Notes under the pieces: model-generated
What the model was told of the DNA's origin: nothing
What the model saw: only the letters and a program-made list of their open reading frames with translations
Database searches by the model: none
DNA from: an uncultured Paracoccaceae bacterium
Lineage (GTDB): Bacteria > Pseudomonadota > Alphaproteobacteria > Rhodobacterales > Rhodobacteraceae
NCBI GenBank assembly: GCA_951812305.1
Contig: CATOSB010000002.1
Location: 186,001-250,000 of the forward strand
Direction of reading: 5' to 3'
Length of the DNA stretch: 64,000 bases
Position numbers and translations under genes: made by a program
In this document: one piece after another, positions 46,024-55,870 of the stretch
Layout: the number at the start of each line of letters is the position of its first letter
How positions within the stretch are numbered: position 1 is the first letter of the stretch

Positions 46024-47607
46024 TCAGTTGATCAGCGCACCGGAACGTTCTGCCAAAGCGCCGATTGTATGGGTCGGGTTATGTACGGTCGGCATCGGAA
46101 CCATCGCGCCGTCGACCACGTAAAGGCCGGGATAGCCATAAACTTCGCCGACATGGTTCACGACGCCGGTTTCCGCCGTGTCGCCCATGTTGCAACCACC
46201 CAGCGGGTGCAGTGTGACCAGTGTTTTAAAGACGTCCCATTGCGGGTTGGGCAGAAGTTTGCCCTGCGTTGCTTCGGACAGGCGTTTATGCATTTCCTGA
46301 ATGGCCTCGAACACGCCTTTGGACGTTTCCAGCGGATAGTCAATGTCGAGTTTCTTCTTCCAGAACAACAGCTTATGGCGTCGCAGATAAAGCGTCGCAT
46401 CCGCCGCGTCCGCACCGGCACCAAGCCAGACCATCAATCGCGAAAGTTTCGAATCCTCGCGCATGTAATCTTCGAATTGCTTCAGAAGCCGCTTGCCAAA
46501 TGGCGTGGACAGGCGGTTCTCGAGATATCCTTTTACGGCGGCGAGCAGCAGGTTGGGATAACCGTCATCCTCGACGAGAAAGCGCTGGTTCCTGAACGAG
46601 CCGTCCGAAAAGTCCATCACCCCGGCGATGGCCGGGCCGGTGGCCTGCCGCAGATCGGCTTCCTTGGGATAGCTGGCGAATGACAGGAAATTCGCGTTTC
46701 CGTTCCAGTTCTTGCCCAGCATCTTCGAGATATTTGGCAGGGTGCCAAAATTGTCGCGACAATGAAGCAGTAATTCGGGCGAGCCCACCGCTCCGGCGGC
46801 CACAATCACCCGGTCGCCCGACACGGTGCCGCCAACACGCCTGCCACTCTCGATATTGTCGAACGCCACCTCATAACCGCCGCCCGACTTCGGCGTGATG
46901 CAATTGACAACATGCAGCGGAACAACCTCTGCCCCGGCTTTCTCTGCCGCCGGGATATAGTTGAAATCCATTGAGTTCTTGGCCTTCACATCACATCCGA
47001 TGTCACAATTGCCAAGGTGGACGCAGGTGCCCTGCTGTACCCCCTGCTTGTTGGTTAAAAGTTTCGAGTGCTTTTTGTTCACCGCATCCGGCAGATCGTA
47101 ATTCCACTCTTTGTCGAAATTCATCACCAGCCCCGCTTTATTATAGCGGTCGCCGTAGCCGAGGTTCTCTGCCGCCTGCGCGGCGATCTTGTAGCGGCGG
47201 GGAAGCTGGTTATCGGGGATGGTCTGCAGGTTCATCTCGCTGCCATGCAGATCGTAATAGGGTTTCAGCTCGTCATAGGTGATCTCGCTCGGCCAGCCAG
47301 CGTCAAAAATCTTCGGGTCCGGCTCAATCGCCACGGCGGAATAACACAGCGATCCACCACCCACGCCCGCACCCAACGCCACCGTCATCCGGCCATAGAA
47401 CCGCAGATCAAGCCAGCCGTTCAGTTTTTGCGGGTGGCGGTCGCTGAAAATCCAGTCGTCCTTGGGCGTGCGCGGATAAGTCGACGGGTCCCACCGCCGG
47501 CCACGTTCCAACACCAGCACCGACATGCCTTTTTCTGCCAACCGGCGGGCCGTGATTGCGCCGCCAAAACCACTTCCAATAACAACTGCGTCGTAATGAC
47601 TTTTCAT
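46024..47607 (-). CDS. GMC-family oxidoreductase (527 aa)
   Basis: The FAD-binding N-terminus YDAVVIGSGFGGAITARRLAEKGMSVLVLERG, the GMC signature region (LGAGVGGGSLCYSAVAI), a Cys-rich segment (CVHLGNCDIGCDVKAKNS) and the C-terminal LHPLGGCNMGD and NPTHTIGAL with the usual active-site His and Asn. The Cys motif resembles cholesterol-oxidase-type GMC enzymes. It oxidises an alcohol or sterol-like substrate, unknown here. It starts 20 bases after the catalase-like gene. Confidence 0.88.
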   Translation of the reverse strand: MKSHYDAVVIGSGFGGAITARRLAEKGMSVLVLERGRRWDPSTYPRTPKDDWIFSDRHPQKLNGWLDLRFYGRMTVALGAGVGGGSLCYSAVAIEPDPKIFDAGWPSEITYDELKPYYDLHGSEMNLQTIPDNQLPRRYKIAAQAAENLGYGDRYNKAGLVMNFDKEWNYDLPDAVNKKHSKLLTNKQGVQQGTCVHLGNCDIGCDVKAKNSMDFNYIPAAEKAGAEVVPLHVVNCITPKSGGGYEVAFDNIESGRRVGGTVSGDRVIVAAGAVGSPELLLHCRDNFGTLPNISKMLGKNWNGNANFLSFASYPKEADLRQATGPAIAGVMDFSDGSFRNQRFLVEDDGYPNLLLAAVKGYLENRLSTPFGKRLLKQFEDYMREDSKLSRLMVWLGAGADAADATLYLRRHKLLFWKKKLDIDYPLETSKGVFEAIQEMHKRLSEATQGKLLPNPQWDVFKTLVTLHPLGGCNMGDTAETGVVNHVGEVYGYPGLYVVDGAMVPMPTVHNPTHTIGALAERSGALIN

Positions 47608-47627
47608 ATGCTGCCCTTTCAGAGGGG

Positions 47628-48719
47628 TCAGCGGCGCACGCGCACCTCATTTTTGCGAATGTAGGTGTTCGGATCGTTGCGATCATCGCGCCACTTGGGG
47701 TGGTGAAAATGAATGACGTGGTCGCCGTTATAGGAACAGACGGCTTCCTTGAATGTCAGCTTACCGATGGTTTGCCAGTCCGGCACGGTCATCGTTGTGG
47801 CCCCGGGCAAACCGGTCTCGCGACCGTAATCTGAGACGGAAATGTCGAAGACCATTTCGCCCGTCGGTTTGTCTGAACGGTCGACATAGATGTGCTGATA
47901 AATCTCGTCGCGGAAATCGAGACCTTCGCCCTCAATGCGCTTCTGACCCGGTGCCATCTTGAACATCATGTGTTTGGGGCTGAACGGTTGTTCACCGGGC
48001 TTCAGCCCCAACTCGCCAACGTCGTGGTTCTGGCGGCTGCCCGGCACCTTGTCGAGTTTCGAGAAAATCGGCAAAGCACGCATCATGATCAGCACAAAAA
48101 TGCCACGGCGATAGGCATGGACCGACGGCGCGTTTTGCAGGATCGCGTCGTTGACATAGGCGGTTTTTTCGCCACCGAGGTCTTCCTGAACGATCACGCT
48201 TCCCGGGATCAGCGGTTTCTTGTGGCCCTGTGACATGGTTGGATAAATCTTCATCCCCAGAGAGATCGACCGGCGCATCCCGCGCTTGGTCTCATTCCCG
48301 TCAGACGACACGCGCCCGATGATCAACCCTTTAGAGCCTTTTTTGAAGTATCCGGAATAGGGATTGTCCTGCGTGATCTCCCATGTGCCGGTGACGCAAA
48401 TGCCGTTGGGCGCAATGATGCGGCGGTAACCTTTGCCATCCTCGCCCCAGCGCAGATCGGCGCGGCTGTCCAGAACCCGCGCGCTGGCCTGACGGAAGAT
48501 GTTCTGACCAAAGAACAACCCCTGCCATGCGCGCCGGATCCGCGATTTGAAGATCGGCAGTTCGCGCGGCCCCTGCCCCACGGTGCCGCCGCGATATGGG
48601 TTGGCGAAGATCGCGTCGCGCACTTCGTTGTAGGTCGAACCCTCATAGGCGCGGTCTTCGGCATTCGTCGCCTGATCGCCGAACATGGTGTCTTCGACAA
48701 TTTCCACTTCGTCGGTCAT
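47628..48719 (-). CDS. Catalase-like heme-fold protein (363 aa)
   Basis: APNGICVTGTWEITQDNPYSGYFKKGSKGLIIGRVSSDGNETKRGMRRSISLGMKIYP follows the N-terminal pattern of catalase-related proteins (HPNG...G.W.IT...Y.G.F..G..G..I.R.S). The full set of catalase active-site residues could not be confirmed by eye. ATG 48719 overlaps the upstream stop (ATGA); the upstream in-frame extension is not used. Co-transcribed with the GMC gene, it may dispose of peroxide it makes or use it. Confidence 0.65.
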   Translation of the reverse strand: MTDEVEIVEDTMFGDQATNAEDRAYEGSTYNEVRDAIFANPYRGGTVGQGPRELPIFKSRIRRAWQGLFFGQNIFRQASARVLDSRADLRWGEDGKGYRRIIAPNGICVTGTWEITQDNPYSGYFKKGSKGLIIGRVSSDGNETKRGMRRSISLGMKIYPTMSQGHKKPLIPGSVIVQEDLGGEKTAYVNDAILQNAPSVHAYRRGIFVLIMMRALPIFSKLDKVPGSRQNHDVGELGLKPGEQPFSPKHMMFKMAPGQKRIEGEGLDFRDEIYQHIYVDRSDKPTGEMVFDISVSDYGRETGLPGATTMTVPDWQTIGKLTFKEAVCSYNGDHVIHFHHPKWRDDRNDPNTYIRKNEVRVRR

Positions 48720-49210
48720 GTCACTTCCTTTTCCGCGCGCGCCTTGATGCGTTTCAGCGTGCCGCGCATGGATTTGTTCCAGAATACCTTCAGAACCGGC
48801 AAAAGGATTGGCCAGGTCAGGATTGACCGCGCTTCCGCCGAATAGGTCCATTTGGCATGGGTTCCGTTGCCATCATCGGTAAACCACCATTGCCCGCGCG
48901 CCTCGCGCACCAGAAGGCGCAGCATGGTCGAGGAGAATTCCGTCAGGCGATAATCGAAATAATCCGGCGCGTTTGCGGCCATGACAGTTTCCCGGCTGTA
49001 GGTGCCATCAAACTGATGCACGATGCGCGTCGAACCGGGCACGTCCCACGGGCCGGTGGTGCCAGTGGTGACGGTGATCCCGGCAAACCCGGCCTCGTCC
49101 TTCATCACGGTATCAAGCTGATCGAGAAACACGCCCGGAACGAGCCATTGATACAAAGGACCGCGCGGCGCATCGAAAGTTATCTCCGCCGTCGTGGAGA
49201 CCATGACCAT
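48716..49210 (-). CDS. SRPBCC-family protein (164 aa)
   Basis: Strands such as STTAEITFDAPRGPLYQWL, TRIVHQFDGTYSRETV, and GTHAKWTYSAEARS with an amphipathic C-terminal helix are typical of the START/SRPBCC ligand-binding fold. ATG 49210 after a G-rich stretch is preferred; an in-frame ATG lies at 49243. It is the first gene of the minus-strand operon and may bind the operon's hydrophobic substrate. Confidence 0.75.
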   Translation of the reverse strand: MVMVSTTAEITFDAPRGPLYQWLVPGVFLDQLDTVMKDEAGFAGITVTTGTTGPWDVPGSTRIVHQFDGTYSRETVMAANAPDYFDYRLTEFSSTMLRLLVREARGQWWFTDDGNGTHAKWTYSAEARSILTWPILLPVLKVFWNKSMRGTLKRIKARAEKEVT

Positions 49211-49277
49211 CCCAAATCCCCCCATGAAAAATCGATTCATCACGTAATTCGCGAGTCAGAGCCTAGGGGCATTCGTT

Positions 49278-50745
49278 AAGAGTTATGCCCGAAAGTTGGT
49301 GATGGCCTGAAGCGGGCGGCATATCATGGCGGTGCAATCGCGCCGTCAATCTCAATGAGAAAGGATATGCCACCATGGCCAAATCTACTATTGTACCATT
49401 CGAACTTCCATCGGAATTTTCACCTGATCCGCTGACCGAAGTGATCCAGTCGGGTGCGAAGGAGCTTCTGCGCACGGCGGTTCAAGCTGAAGTTTCCGCA
49501 TTCATCGCCGAGTACGCGCATCTTTTGGACGAAGAAGGCCGCCAACGCCTTGTCCGTCACGGTTTCTTGCCGGAGCGCGAGATGATGACGGGGATCGGCA
49601 CGGTTCCTGTACAGGTGCCGCGCGTTCGGGACCGCGGCAGCAATGAAGATGGAAGCAAGATCAAGTTCCGCTCGGCGCTGGTGCCGCCCTATTTGCGCAA
49701 GTCGAAGTCAGTGGAAGAGTTGCTCCCCTGGCTGTACCTGAAAGGTATCTCGACAGGCGACTTCAGCGAAGCACTGGCAGCACTTCTTGGGCCGGATGCC
49801 GAGGGGCTGTCGTCTTCGACCATCACGCGTCTGAAGGCTGCGTGGTGGGAGGAATATGAGACCTGGCGCAAGCGCGATCTCACTGGCAAGCGCTATGTCT
49901 ACATCTGGGCGGACGGGGTTTACTTCACGCCGCGTCTGGACGGGGATCGTCAATGTATGTTGGTCATTATAGGCGCAGATGAGTATGGTCAGAAGGATGT
50001 TTTGGCGATTATGGACGGGTTCCGAGAGAATGCCGACAGTTGGCGCGACCTGTTGAAGGGGCTGAAGAAACGTGGTCTGGCGGTGCCCCCGGAACTGGCC
50101 ATCGGCGACGGCGCACTTGGGTTTTGGACCGCTCTGCGCGATGTCTTCCCCGAGACGCGCGAACAGCGATGCTGGGTCCACAAAACAGCCAACGTGTTGG
50201 GCGCGATGCCAAAATCTTTACACGAAAAGGCCAAGTCCGATCTTCAGGACATCTGCCCTCTCGGTGAATGCATGCATTCACCTGTCAGGTAACAGATGGC
50301 CGAGACCAGGAAGGAGGCGAACGCGGCTTTCGATCTTTTCGTGGAAACCTACGGCGTGAAATACGAGAAGGCCGTCGCCAAGTTGGTGAAAGACCGCAGT
50401 GAATTGTTGGCTTTCTATGACTTCCCTGCCGAACACTGGAAGCACATCCGAACCACGAACCCAATTGAAAGCGTTTTTGCCACTGTCAGGAACCGCACCC
50501 GGAAAACCAAGGGCTGCCTGAACCGCAAAACCGCCCTCGCTATGGTGTACAGGCTGATGATCCTTCTCGGGACATTGCTGCGCAATACCCTGTCAGACAA
50601 TGGTCAGCCAAGAAAAAGTGGCGGAAGATCTCCGGACCAAACCGTCTACCCGAAGTCATTCAGGGGGTTGAATTCAAGGACGGCATCAAGCAAGTTCAAA
50701 TCGCCGCCTGATGAAGGCCGTCACCAACTTTTGGGCATATCTCTT
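49278..50745 (+). mobile_element. Decayed IS256-family element
   Basis: The inverted ends AAGAGTTATGCCCGAAAGTTGG and AAGAGATATGCCCAAAAGTTGG bracket the broken transposase gene. CGTT repeats directly outside both ends (49274-49277, 50746-50749), shorter than the usual 8 bp, so the original duplication has decayed or the ends are slightly different. Confidence 0.85.
49375..50711 (+). pseudogene. IS256-family transposase, interrupted by two ~40-bp micro-insertions
   Basis: The N-terminal two thirds (VYIWADGVYFTPRL, IGDGALGFWTAL) and the C-terminal piece (AETRKEANAAFDLFVETYG, RTTNPIESVFATVRNRTRKTKG) are a normal IS256 Mutator-type transposase. A 39-bp insertion at 50256-50294 adds 13 codons with a TAA. 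A second of about 44 bp near 50560-50603 shifts the frame; past it the other frame reads AKKKWRKISGPNRLPEVIQG, the expected C-terminus. Removing the first restores DIWMAETRK. The gene is inactive. Confidence 0.9.
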
Positions 50746-50822
50746 CGTTAAACGGATCAATCGTTAACGGTGTATGGGGCGGGAATACTATACCTTAGGG
50801 GGAGCCGCGAGCGGCGCCCCGG

Positions 50823-51482
50823 CTAGTCTTTCTTGCAAAGATTTAGCGCGATGTAGGGCGGCATGTTGTTGTGTGCCGCATCGCCACCGTCCGCGCGAAG
50901 CGTTTCTTCGTGAAGGTTATCGCTGCCGCCAGCCCAGGGTTCCGGGTTCGGGTTGAATACCTCGTAGAGGCCGAAAGGCTCATTGCTACCGGCGAATCCA
51001 TTATGAGGCGCGAATTCCGAAACGTGTTCCTGTGGGCCGGATGACAGGGCGTGACTGTGACTTGGCATGTGCTCAAGCTCCAGCTTGATTGCCTCAAACC
51101 CGCCGGTTTTGCCCAATTCCCTTTCCGTCAGCGCATTTCCCTCGGGGTCGAAATTTCCGGCACCTGTGCCAATGATCACACGCCCTGCGCCGGGTGTGTA
51201 ATCAGACCAACCATCCGGACATTCCCCGCGCCGGTCAAAGGCCATCACCGCGCCACTGGGCACATTCCGCACATTGGAGAGCCGTTCCTGCAGGAATGCC
51301 ATTTCTGAGAGCGCCTGATCCAGTTCCAAGGCAAGCGTACGGACACAGAAGATCAAATCCAGCGCGTTGGATTTTGCCCCAAGTTCACCAGCACAGCTTG
51401 CGGATTCACTTTGTGCCTGCGCTACGGTTGAAAACGCCGCTGAGCCCAGAAGCGCAGCCACAAATGTTAACCTGGATTTCAT
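50823..51482 (-). CDS. Secreted protein with phage tail-collar domain (219 aa)
   Basis: A signal peptide (LTFVAALLGSAAFSTVAQAQ) precedes a helical stretch (about 35-70, LALELDQALSEMAFLQERL) that can form a coiled-coil trimer. The C-terminal part has PSGAVMAFDRRGECPDGWSDYTPGAGRVIIGTGAG and ends NMPPYIALNLCKKD, the tail-collar/phage-fibre tip motif. With a signal peptide it is more likely an exported trimeric adhesin-like protein than a phage gene. Its start overlaps the upstream coiled-coil gene. Confidence 0.78.
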   Translation of the reverse strand: MKSRLTFVAALLGSAAFSTVAQAQSESASCAGELGAKSNALDLIFCVRTLALELDQALSEMAFLQERLSNVRNVPSGAVMAFDRRGECPDGWSDYTPGAGRVIIGTGAGNFDPEGNALTERELGKTGGFEAIKLELEHMPSHSHALSSGPQEHVSEFAPHNGFAGSNEPFGLYEVFNPNPEPWAGGSDNLHEETLRADGGDAAHNNMPPYIALNLCKKD

Positions 51483-52144
51483 TGGTCTTCCTCCGCCGGA
51501 GTTTCCGGTTCCCCACCTGAAAACAAGCTTTCAAGGGTCTGCCCGCCACTGCCGGAATCATCGCCCTCTGACGAGGCCTGTTCAAGCGCTATTTCGCTGC
51601 GTTCGACTTTTAGCCGCAACTCATTCAGTTCGCGCTGCACCTTGGCGAAGCCGTCCATCACTGTCACGCTGCCTCGGATCGTGTTGACCTGAGACAGGAT
51701 GTCGATGGCTTCCAGTTTCAGCTCCTGAATTTGCCGCTCTGCCTCGATTACCAGTTCATTGGTGTTGCCGATGGCGACCTTCAGGCGGTCAAATTCGGCG
51801 GCATTCGCGCTCATCGTCGCGAGCGCGGCGTCCAGTTCAACCTGCGTTGCGGTGACTTTTGCATTTGCTTCAGCGACGGCAGCCTCGGCGGCGACACGGG
51901 CGGCATCCTCTGCCTGCAGCGAAATGAAATTCCACGCCAGCGTCACAATCCCGATCAGAGAAAACCCACCGATTGCCGTCAGAAACTGAAACCGGTTGCG
52001 GCGGCGGTCTTCAATTTCCTGAAGCTTGCCCTCGATCCTGTCGCGGATCGCCAATTCCTGACGCGCCGCGAATCCGTCGTCACGCTCTTCAAAATGCTTT
52101 GCGATTTCGGCCTTGGTGGCTTCGTCTAACATGCGCTTGCTCAC
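51479..52144 (-). CDS. Membrane-anchored coiled-coil protein (221 aa)
   Basis: The N-terminal ~50 residues are charged and cytoplasmic (EEATKAEIAKHFEERDD), then one membrane helix (FLTAIGGFSLIGIVTLAWNFI), then a long Ala/Glu-rich coiled coil with heptads (about 75-180) and an acidic, Ser/Gly-rich tail (GDDSGSGGQTLESLF). It is coupled to the tail-collar gene (4-base overlap), so the two proteins probably act together at the cell envelope. No family is recognised. Confidence 0.72.
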   Translation of the reverse strand: MSKRMLDEATKAEIAKHFEERDDGFAARQELAIRDRIEGKLQEIEDRRRNRFQFLTAIGGFSLIGIVTLAWNFISLQAEDAARVAAEAAVAEANAKVTATQVELDAALATMSANAAEFDRLKVAIGNTNELVIEAERQIQELKLEAIDILSQVNTIRGSVTVMDGFAKVQRELNELRLKVERSEIALEQASSEGDDSGSGGQTLESLFSGGEPETPAEEDQ

Positions 52145-52212
52145 AATGCTGGGTTGGGTTTGTTAACTACAAATACCCCAACACGATAGCAGGCACGCCT
52201 GTAAGCGCCAAG

Positions 52213-52236
52213 AAAAACCCCGCCACGGCGGGGTTT
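52213..52236 (-). terminator. Rho-independent terminator of acs
   Basis: On the minus strand AAACCCCGCC-GTGG...GGCGGGGTTTTTC is a GC stem followed by T's, 45 bases after the acs stop. Confidence 0.9.
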
Positions 52237-52281
52237 GGAGTTGGCGTCCGGTACCAGCCCGGAACAGGGAGACTTCTGTGA

Positions 52282-54222
52282 CTACCGGTTCATCCGGTTT
52301 TCGATCAGATCTTCAACCACTGACGGATCGGCCAGAGTCGAGGTATCGCCCAGCGCGCCAAAATCGTCTTCGGCGATCTTGCGCAGAATGCGGCGCATGA
52401 TTTTACCGGAGCGTGTTTTCGGCAAACCGGGCGCCCATTGGATCAGGTCCGGCTTGGCGATGGGGCCGATTTCCTTGCGGACCCAGTTTGACAGTTCGGT
52501 GCGCAATTCGTCCGTATATTCCTCGCCCCCCATAAGGGTGACATAAGCATAGATGCCCTGCCCCTTGATGTCGTGAGGATAGCCGACCACGGCACTTTCG
52601 GCGACTTTGGGATGTGCGACCAAAGCAGATTCGACCTCTGCCGTGCCCATCCGGTGGCCGGAAACGTTGATCACATCATCGACGCGACCGGTGATCCAGT
52701 AATAGCCATCCGCGTCGCGGCGGCAGCCGTCGCCGGTGAAATAATAGCCTTTGTAATCGCTGAAATAGGTTTTCACGAACCGGTCATGGTCGCCGTAAAC
52801 TGTGCGCATCTGACCGGGCCAGCTGGACTTCATGCACAGAACACCCTCGGCTTCCGTGTCGTGGATTTCAGCGCCCGAGGTGGGTTCAAGGATCACCGGC
52901 TCAATCCCGAAGAACGGGAAAGTGCAGGACCCGGGCTTGGTGGTCGTAGCGCCGGGCAGCGGGGTCATCAGGTGGCCGCCGGTTTCGGTTTGCCACCATG
53001 TGTCGACGATGGGCGCGTTGCCCTTGCCGACGATCTCGTTGTACCAATCCCAGGCCTCGGGGTTGATCGGTTCGCCAACGGTGCCGAGCACCTTGATGGA
53101 CGACAGGTCGTATTTGGTGACCCAGTCATCCCCCTGCCCCATCAGCGCGCGGATGGCGGTCGGGGCGGTGTAGAACTGGTTCACTTTATGCTCTTCGCAG
53201 ACCGACCAGAAACGCCCGGCATCGGGATAGGTTGGCACACCTTCGAACATCAACGTGGTCGCGCCGTTGGCCAGCGGCCCATAGACGATATAGCTGTGGC
53301 CGGTGACCCAGCCGACATCCGCGGTGCACCAGAAGATGTCGCCGTCATGGTAATCGAAGACATAGTGGTGCGTCATCGCGGCATAAAGCAGATAGCCGCC
53401 GGTGGTGTGCACGACACCCTTAGGCGCGCCGGTGGAACCGGACGTGTAAAGGATGAACAGCGGGTCTTCAGCGTTCATTTCTTCGGGCGGGCAGTCGGCG
53501 GAAGCCTCCGCCATCAGTGCCTCATATGAATGATCACGCCCCTCCTTCATGCCGGGGCCACCGCCGGTGCGGGCAACGACCAGCATCGGAACATCACCGC
53601 AGATTTCCAGCGCCTTGTCGGCATTGGCTTTCAGCGCGGTGTTGCGGCCACCGCGCGGGGCTTCGTCTGCGGTAACGATCAGCGAGGCCTTGCAGCCATC
53701 CACACGCGCCGCCAGCGCATCGGCAGAGAAGCCGCCAAACACGATGGAATGGATCGCGCCGATACGGTTGCAGGCCAGCATCGCATAAGCCGCTTCGGGG
53801 ATCATTGGCATGTAAAGGACAACGCGGTCGCCTTTGCCGACACCGAGGCCTTTATAGACATTGGCGAGTTTGGAAACCTGTTCGTGCAGTTCGTTGTAAG
53901 TGATGTGCTTAGACGGCGCTTCCGGGTCATCCGGTTCCCAGATGATCGCCGTCTGGTCGCCGCGCGTGGCAAGGTGGCGGTCGATGCAGTTGGCGGAAAC
54001 GTTCAGCGTGCCGTCTTCGAACCATTTGATCGAGACGTCCGGGTGCGCATAGGAAACGTTGCGAACCTTGGTATAGGGCTTGATCCAGTCCAGCCGCTTG
54101 CCCTGTTCGCCCCAGAATGCATCGGGGTCAGCGATGGAGGCGGCGTACATCTCGTCATATTTCGCCTTGTCGGCATGAGCATTGGCGGCGAATTCCGCAG
54201 ATGGCGCGTAGAGGTCGGTCAT
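52282..54222 (-). CDS. acs: Acetyl-CoA synthetase (646 aa)
   Basis: AMP-forming ligase signatures: [20 protein letters not shown], the tryptophan-gate region of acetyl-CoA synthetases ([11 protein letters not shown]), [34 protein letters not shown], and the C-terminal [11 protein letters not shown] with the regulatory acetylation lysine. It activates acetate with ATP and CoA. Length is standard. It lies just downstream of the ABC operon on the same strand and faces the terminator. Confidence 0.97.
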   Translation of the reverse strand: MTDLYAPSAEFAANAHADKAKYDEMYAASIADPDAFWGEQGKRLDWIKPYTKVRNVSYAHPDVSIKWFEDGTLNVSANCIDRHLATRGDQTAIIWEPDDPEAPSKHITYNELHEQVSKLANVYKGLGVGKGDRVVLYMPMIPEAAYAMLACNRIGAIHSIVFGGFSADALAARVDGCKASLIVTADEAPRGGRNTALKANADKALEICGDVPMLVVARTGGGPGMKEGRDHSYEALMAEASADCPPEEMNAEDPLFILYTSGSTGAPKGVVHTTGGYLLYAAMTHHYVFDYHDGDIFWCTADVGWVTGHSYIVYGPLANGATTLMFEGVPTYPDAGRFWSVCEEHKVNQFYTAPTAIRALMGQGDDWVTKYDLSSIKVLGTVGEPINPEAWDWYNEIVGKGNAPIVDTWWQTETGGHLMTPLPGATTTKPGSCTFPFFGIEPVILEPTSGAEIHDTEAEGVLCMKSSWPGQMRTVYGDHDRFVKTYFSDYKGYYFTGDGCRRDADGYYWITGRVDDVINVSGHRMGTAEVESALVAHPKVAESAVVGYPHDIKGQGIYAYVTLMGGEEYTDELRTELSNWVRKEIGPIAKPDLIQWAPGLPKTRSGKIMRRILRKIAEDDFGALGDTSTLADPSVVEDLIENRMNR

Positions 54223-54253
54223 GGCGATACCCTTGGTGTTAATGCTGTCCCGT

Positions 54254-54311
54254 CCCGGGCTTGACCCGGGATCTGATTGTTGGGTCGGAGGCCCCGGTTC
54301 AAGCCCGGGGC
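54254..54311. repeat. Inverted pair of CCCGGGCTTGA hairpins
   Basis: CCCGGGCTTGACCCGGG (54254-54270) and GCCCCGGTTCAAGCCCGGGGC (54291-54311) are inverted versions of one motif, common as short intergenic repeats in alphaproteobacteria. They lie between acs and livF and may act as processing or termination signals. Confidence 0.7.
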
Positions 54312-54320
54312 GTGTGGTTC

Positions 54321-55103
54321 CTAAATGGCCAGGTATTCGGCCCTGAGTTCGGCGTTATCCAGCACCTCTTTTGCGGTGCCGTCAAACACGACGGTCCCTG
54401 TGTCGAGAATGACAGAACGATCCGCAAGGTTCAGCGCGCGCACGGCGTTCTGTTCGACGATCACGGTCGTGATGCCCTGTTCCTTGATCACGTTCAGGGT
54501 CTTCTCGATCTCGTCCACGATCACCGGGGCCAGTCCCTCGTAGGGTTCGTCGAGCAACAGCAACTTAATGTCGCGCGTCAAGGCGCGGGCAATTGCCAGC
54601 ATCTGCTGTTCGCCACCCGAAAGCGTGACGCCCTCTTGCTTGCGCCGTTCGCCAAGACGCGGGAACAAATCGAACACGCGGTCAATGGACCAGCCCTTCG
54701 GCTCCACGATCTGTGCCAGTTCCAGGTTCTCCTGCACGGTCAGACCCGGAATGATCCGCCGGTCTTCTGGCACCAGCTGAACGCCGGCAACGGCGGCCTG
54801 GTGGCTGTTCATCTCGTGCAGGTTCTGGTGATCCAGCCGGATTTCACCATGCGTCAATTGCGGGTCATCAAGCCGCGCGATCGTGCGCAGGGTCGATGTT
54901 TTACCTGCGCCGTTCCGGCCCAGAAGCGCAAGGATTTCACCCTCGTGCACCGTAAAGCTGACGCCTTGCACGATATAGCTTTCGCCGTAATAGGCGTGGA
55001 TGTCATAGACATTGCAGAACGCCGGTGCGGTGGCCGCCTTGTTGGCATGGGCCGAGAAATCCTTCGGTTTTCGCGTCGAAAGTTGGTCTTCGGTCAGTAC
55101 CAT
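54321..55103 (-). CDS. livF: ABC transporter ATPase, LivF type (260 aa)
   Basis: Walker [16 protein letters not shown]-loop region, signature [15 protein letters not shown] and Walker [14 protein letters not shown]. LivF-type ATPase of a branched-chain-amino-acid-class importer. It is the last gene of the importer operon, with its ATG overlapping the livG stop by one base. The N-terminal ~25 residues ([20 protein letters not shown]) extend beyond the usual start. Confidence 0.93.
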   Translation of the reverse strand: MVLTEDQLSTRKPKDFSAHANKAATAPAFCNVYDIHAYYGESYIVQGVSFTVHEGEILALLGRNGAGKTSTLRTIARLDDPQLTHGEIRLDHQNLHEMNSHQAAVAGVQLVPEDRRIIPGLTVQENLELAQIVEPKGWSIDRVFDLFPRLGERRKQEGVTLSGGEQQMLAIARALTRDIKLLLLDEPYEGLAPVIVDEIEKTLNVIKEQGITTVIVEQNAVRALNLADRSVILDTGTVVFDGTAKEVLDNAELRAEYLAI

Positions 55104-55858
55104 CAGGTGCTCTCCCCAAGATAGGCTTCGCGGACCTTCGGATGGCCCTTGATGTTATCAGGCGTGTCTTCGACCAGCGGCATGCCTTGCGCCAGAACGG
55201 TGATGCGCTGTGCAAGGCTGAAAACAACATGCATATCGTGTTCGATAATCGCGATGGTGATGTCGCGCCTTTCGTGGATCTCTTTCAACAGGTCGATCGT
55301 GTTATTAGTATCGGCCCGTGCCATCCCGGCGGTGGGTTCGTCCAACAGCAGAAGGCGCGGTTGCTGCGACAGGCACATTGCAATTTCCAGCCGCCGCTTG
55401 TCGCCGCGTGACAGGCTGCCCGCGTGGACATGCAGCTTGTCCTGCATGTTCAGTTCGGCCAGCATCTCTTCGGCGCGGTCGTTGACTTCGCCGTCTTTCG
55501 CCGTGCGTTCCCAGGCATGCATCCGGAAAGAGCCGTCGCGCGTCGCGAGACACGGGATCATGACGTTTTCCTTCACCGTCAGGTCGGCGAAGATTTCCGG
55601 CGTCTGGAACACACGCGAAATGCCCATCTGGTTGATCTCAAACGGCTTGCGGCCCAAGACCGACTGGCCGTCAAAGATGACGGATCCGGTATCGGGGATC
55701 AGCTTGCCGACGAGAACGTTCAGCAGGGTGGATTTGCCGGCGCCATTGGGGCCGATGATGGCGTGGACAGAGCGTTCTTCCACACTCAGGTTCACGTCAC
55801 CCAGCGCTTGCAGACCGCCGAAGCGCTTGTTGACGCCTTTGACCTCGAGAATACCCAT
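55103..55858 (-). CDS. livG: ABC transporter ATPase, LivG type (251 aa)
   Basis: Walker A GPNGAGKSTLLNVL, signature LSRGDKRRLEIAMCL (SRGDK variant), Walker B LLLLDEPTAGMARADT, and the C-terminal LAQGMPLVEDTPDNIKGHPKVREAYLG. The other ATPase of the importer; 12 bases separate it from livM. Confidence 0.93.
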   Translation of the reverse strand: MGILEVKGVNKRFGGLQALGDVNLSVEERSVHAIIGPNGAGKSTLLNVLVGKLIPDTGSVIFDGQSVLGRKPFEINQMGISRVFQTPEIFADLTVKENVMIPCLATRDGSFRMHAWERTAKDGEVNDRAEEMLAELNMQDKLHVHAGSLSRGDKRRLEIAMCLSQQPRLLLLDEPTAGMARADTNNTIDLLKEIHERRDITIAIIEHDMHVVFSLAQRITVLAQGMPLVEDTPDNIKGHPKVREAYLGEST

Positions 55859-55870
55859 TAGCGTATCTCC

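Noticed and set aside
50823..51482. Prophage
   Set aside because: Only one tail-collar domain gene is present, with a signal peptide; no capsid, integrase or lysis genes nearby.
53530..54264. Plus-strand frame of 244 codons opposite acs
   Set aside because: Antisense shadow of acs with unlikely composition.
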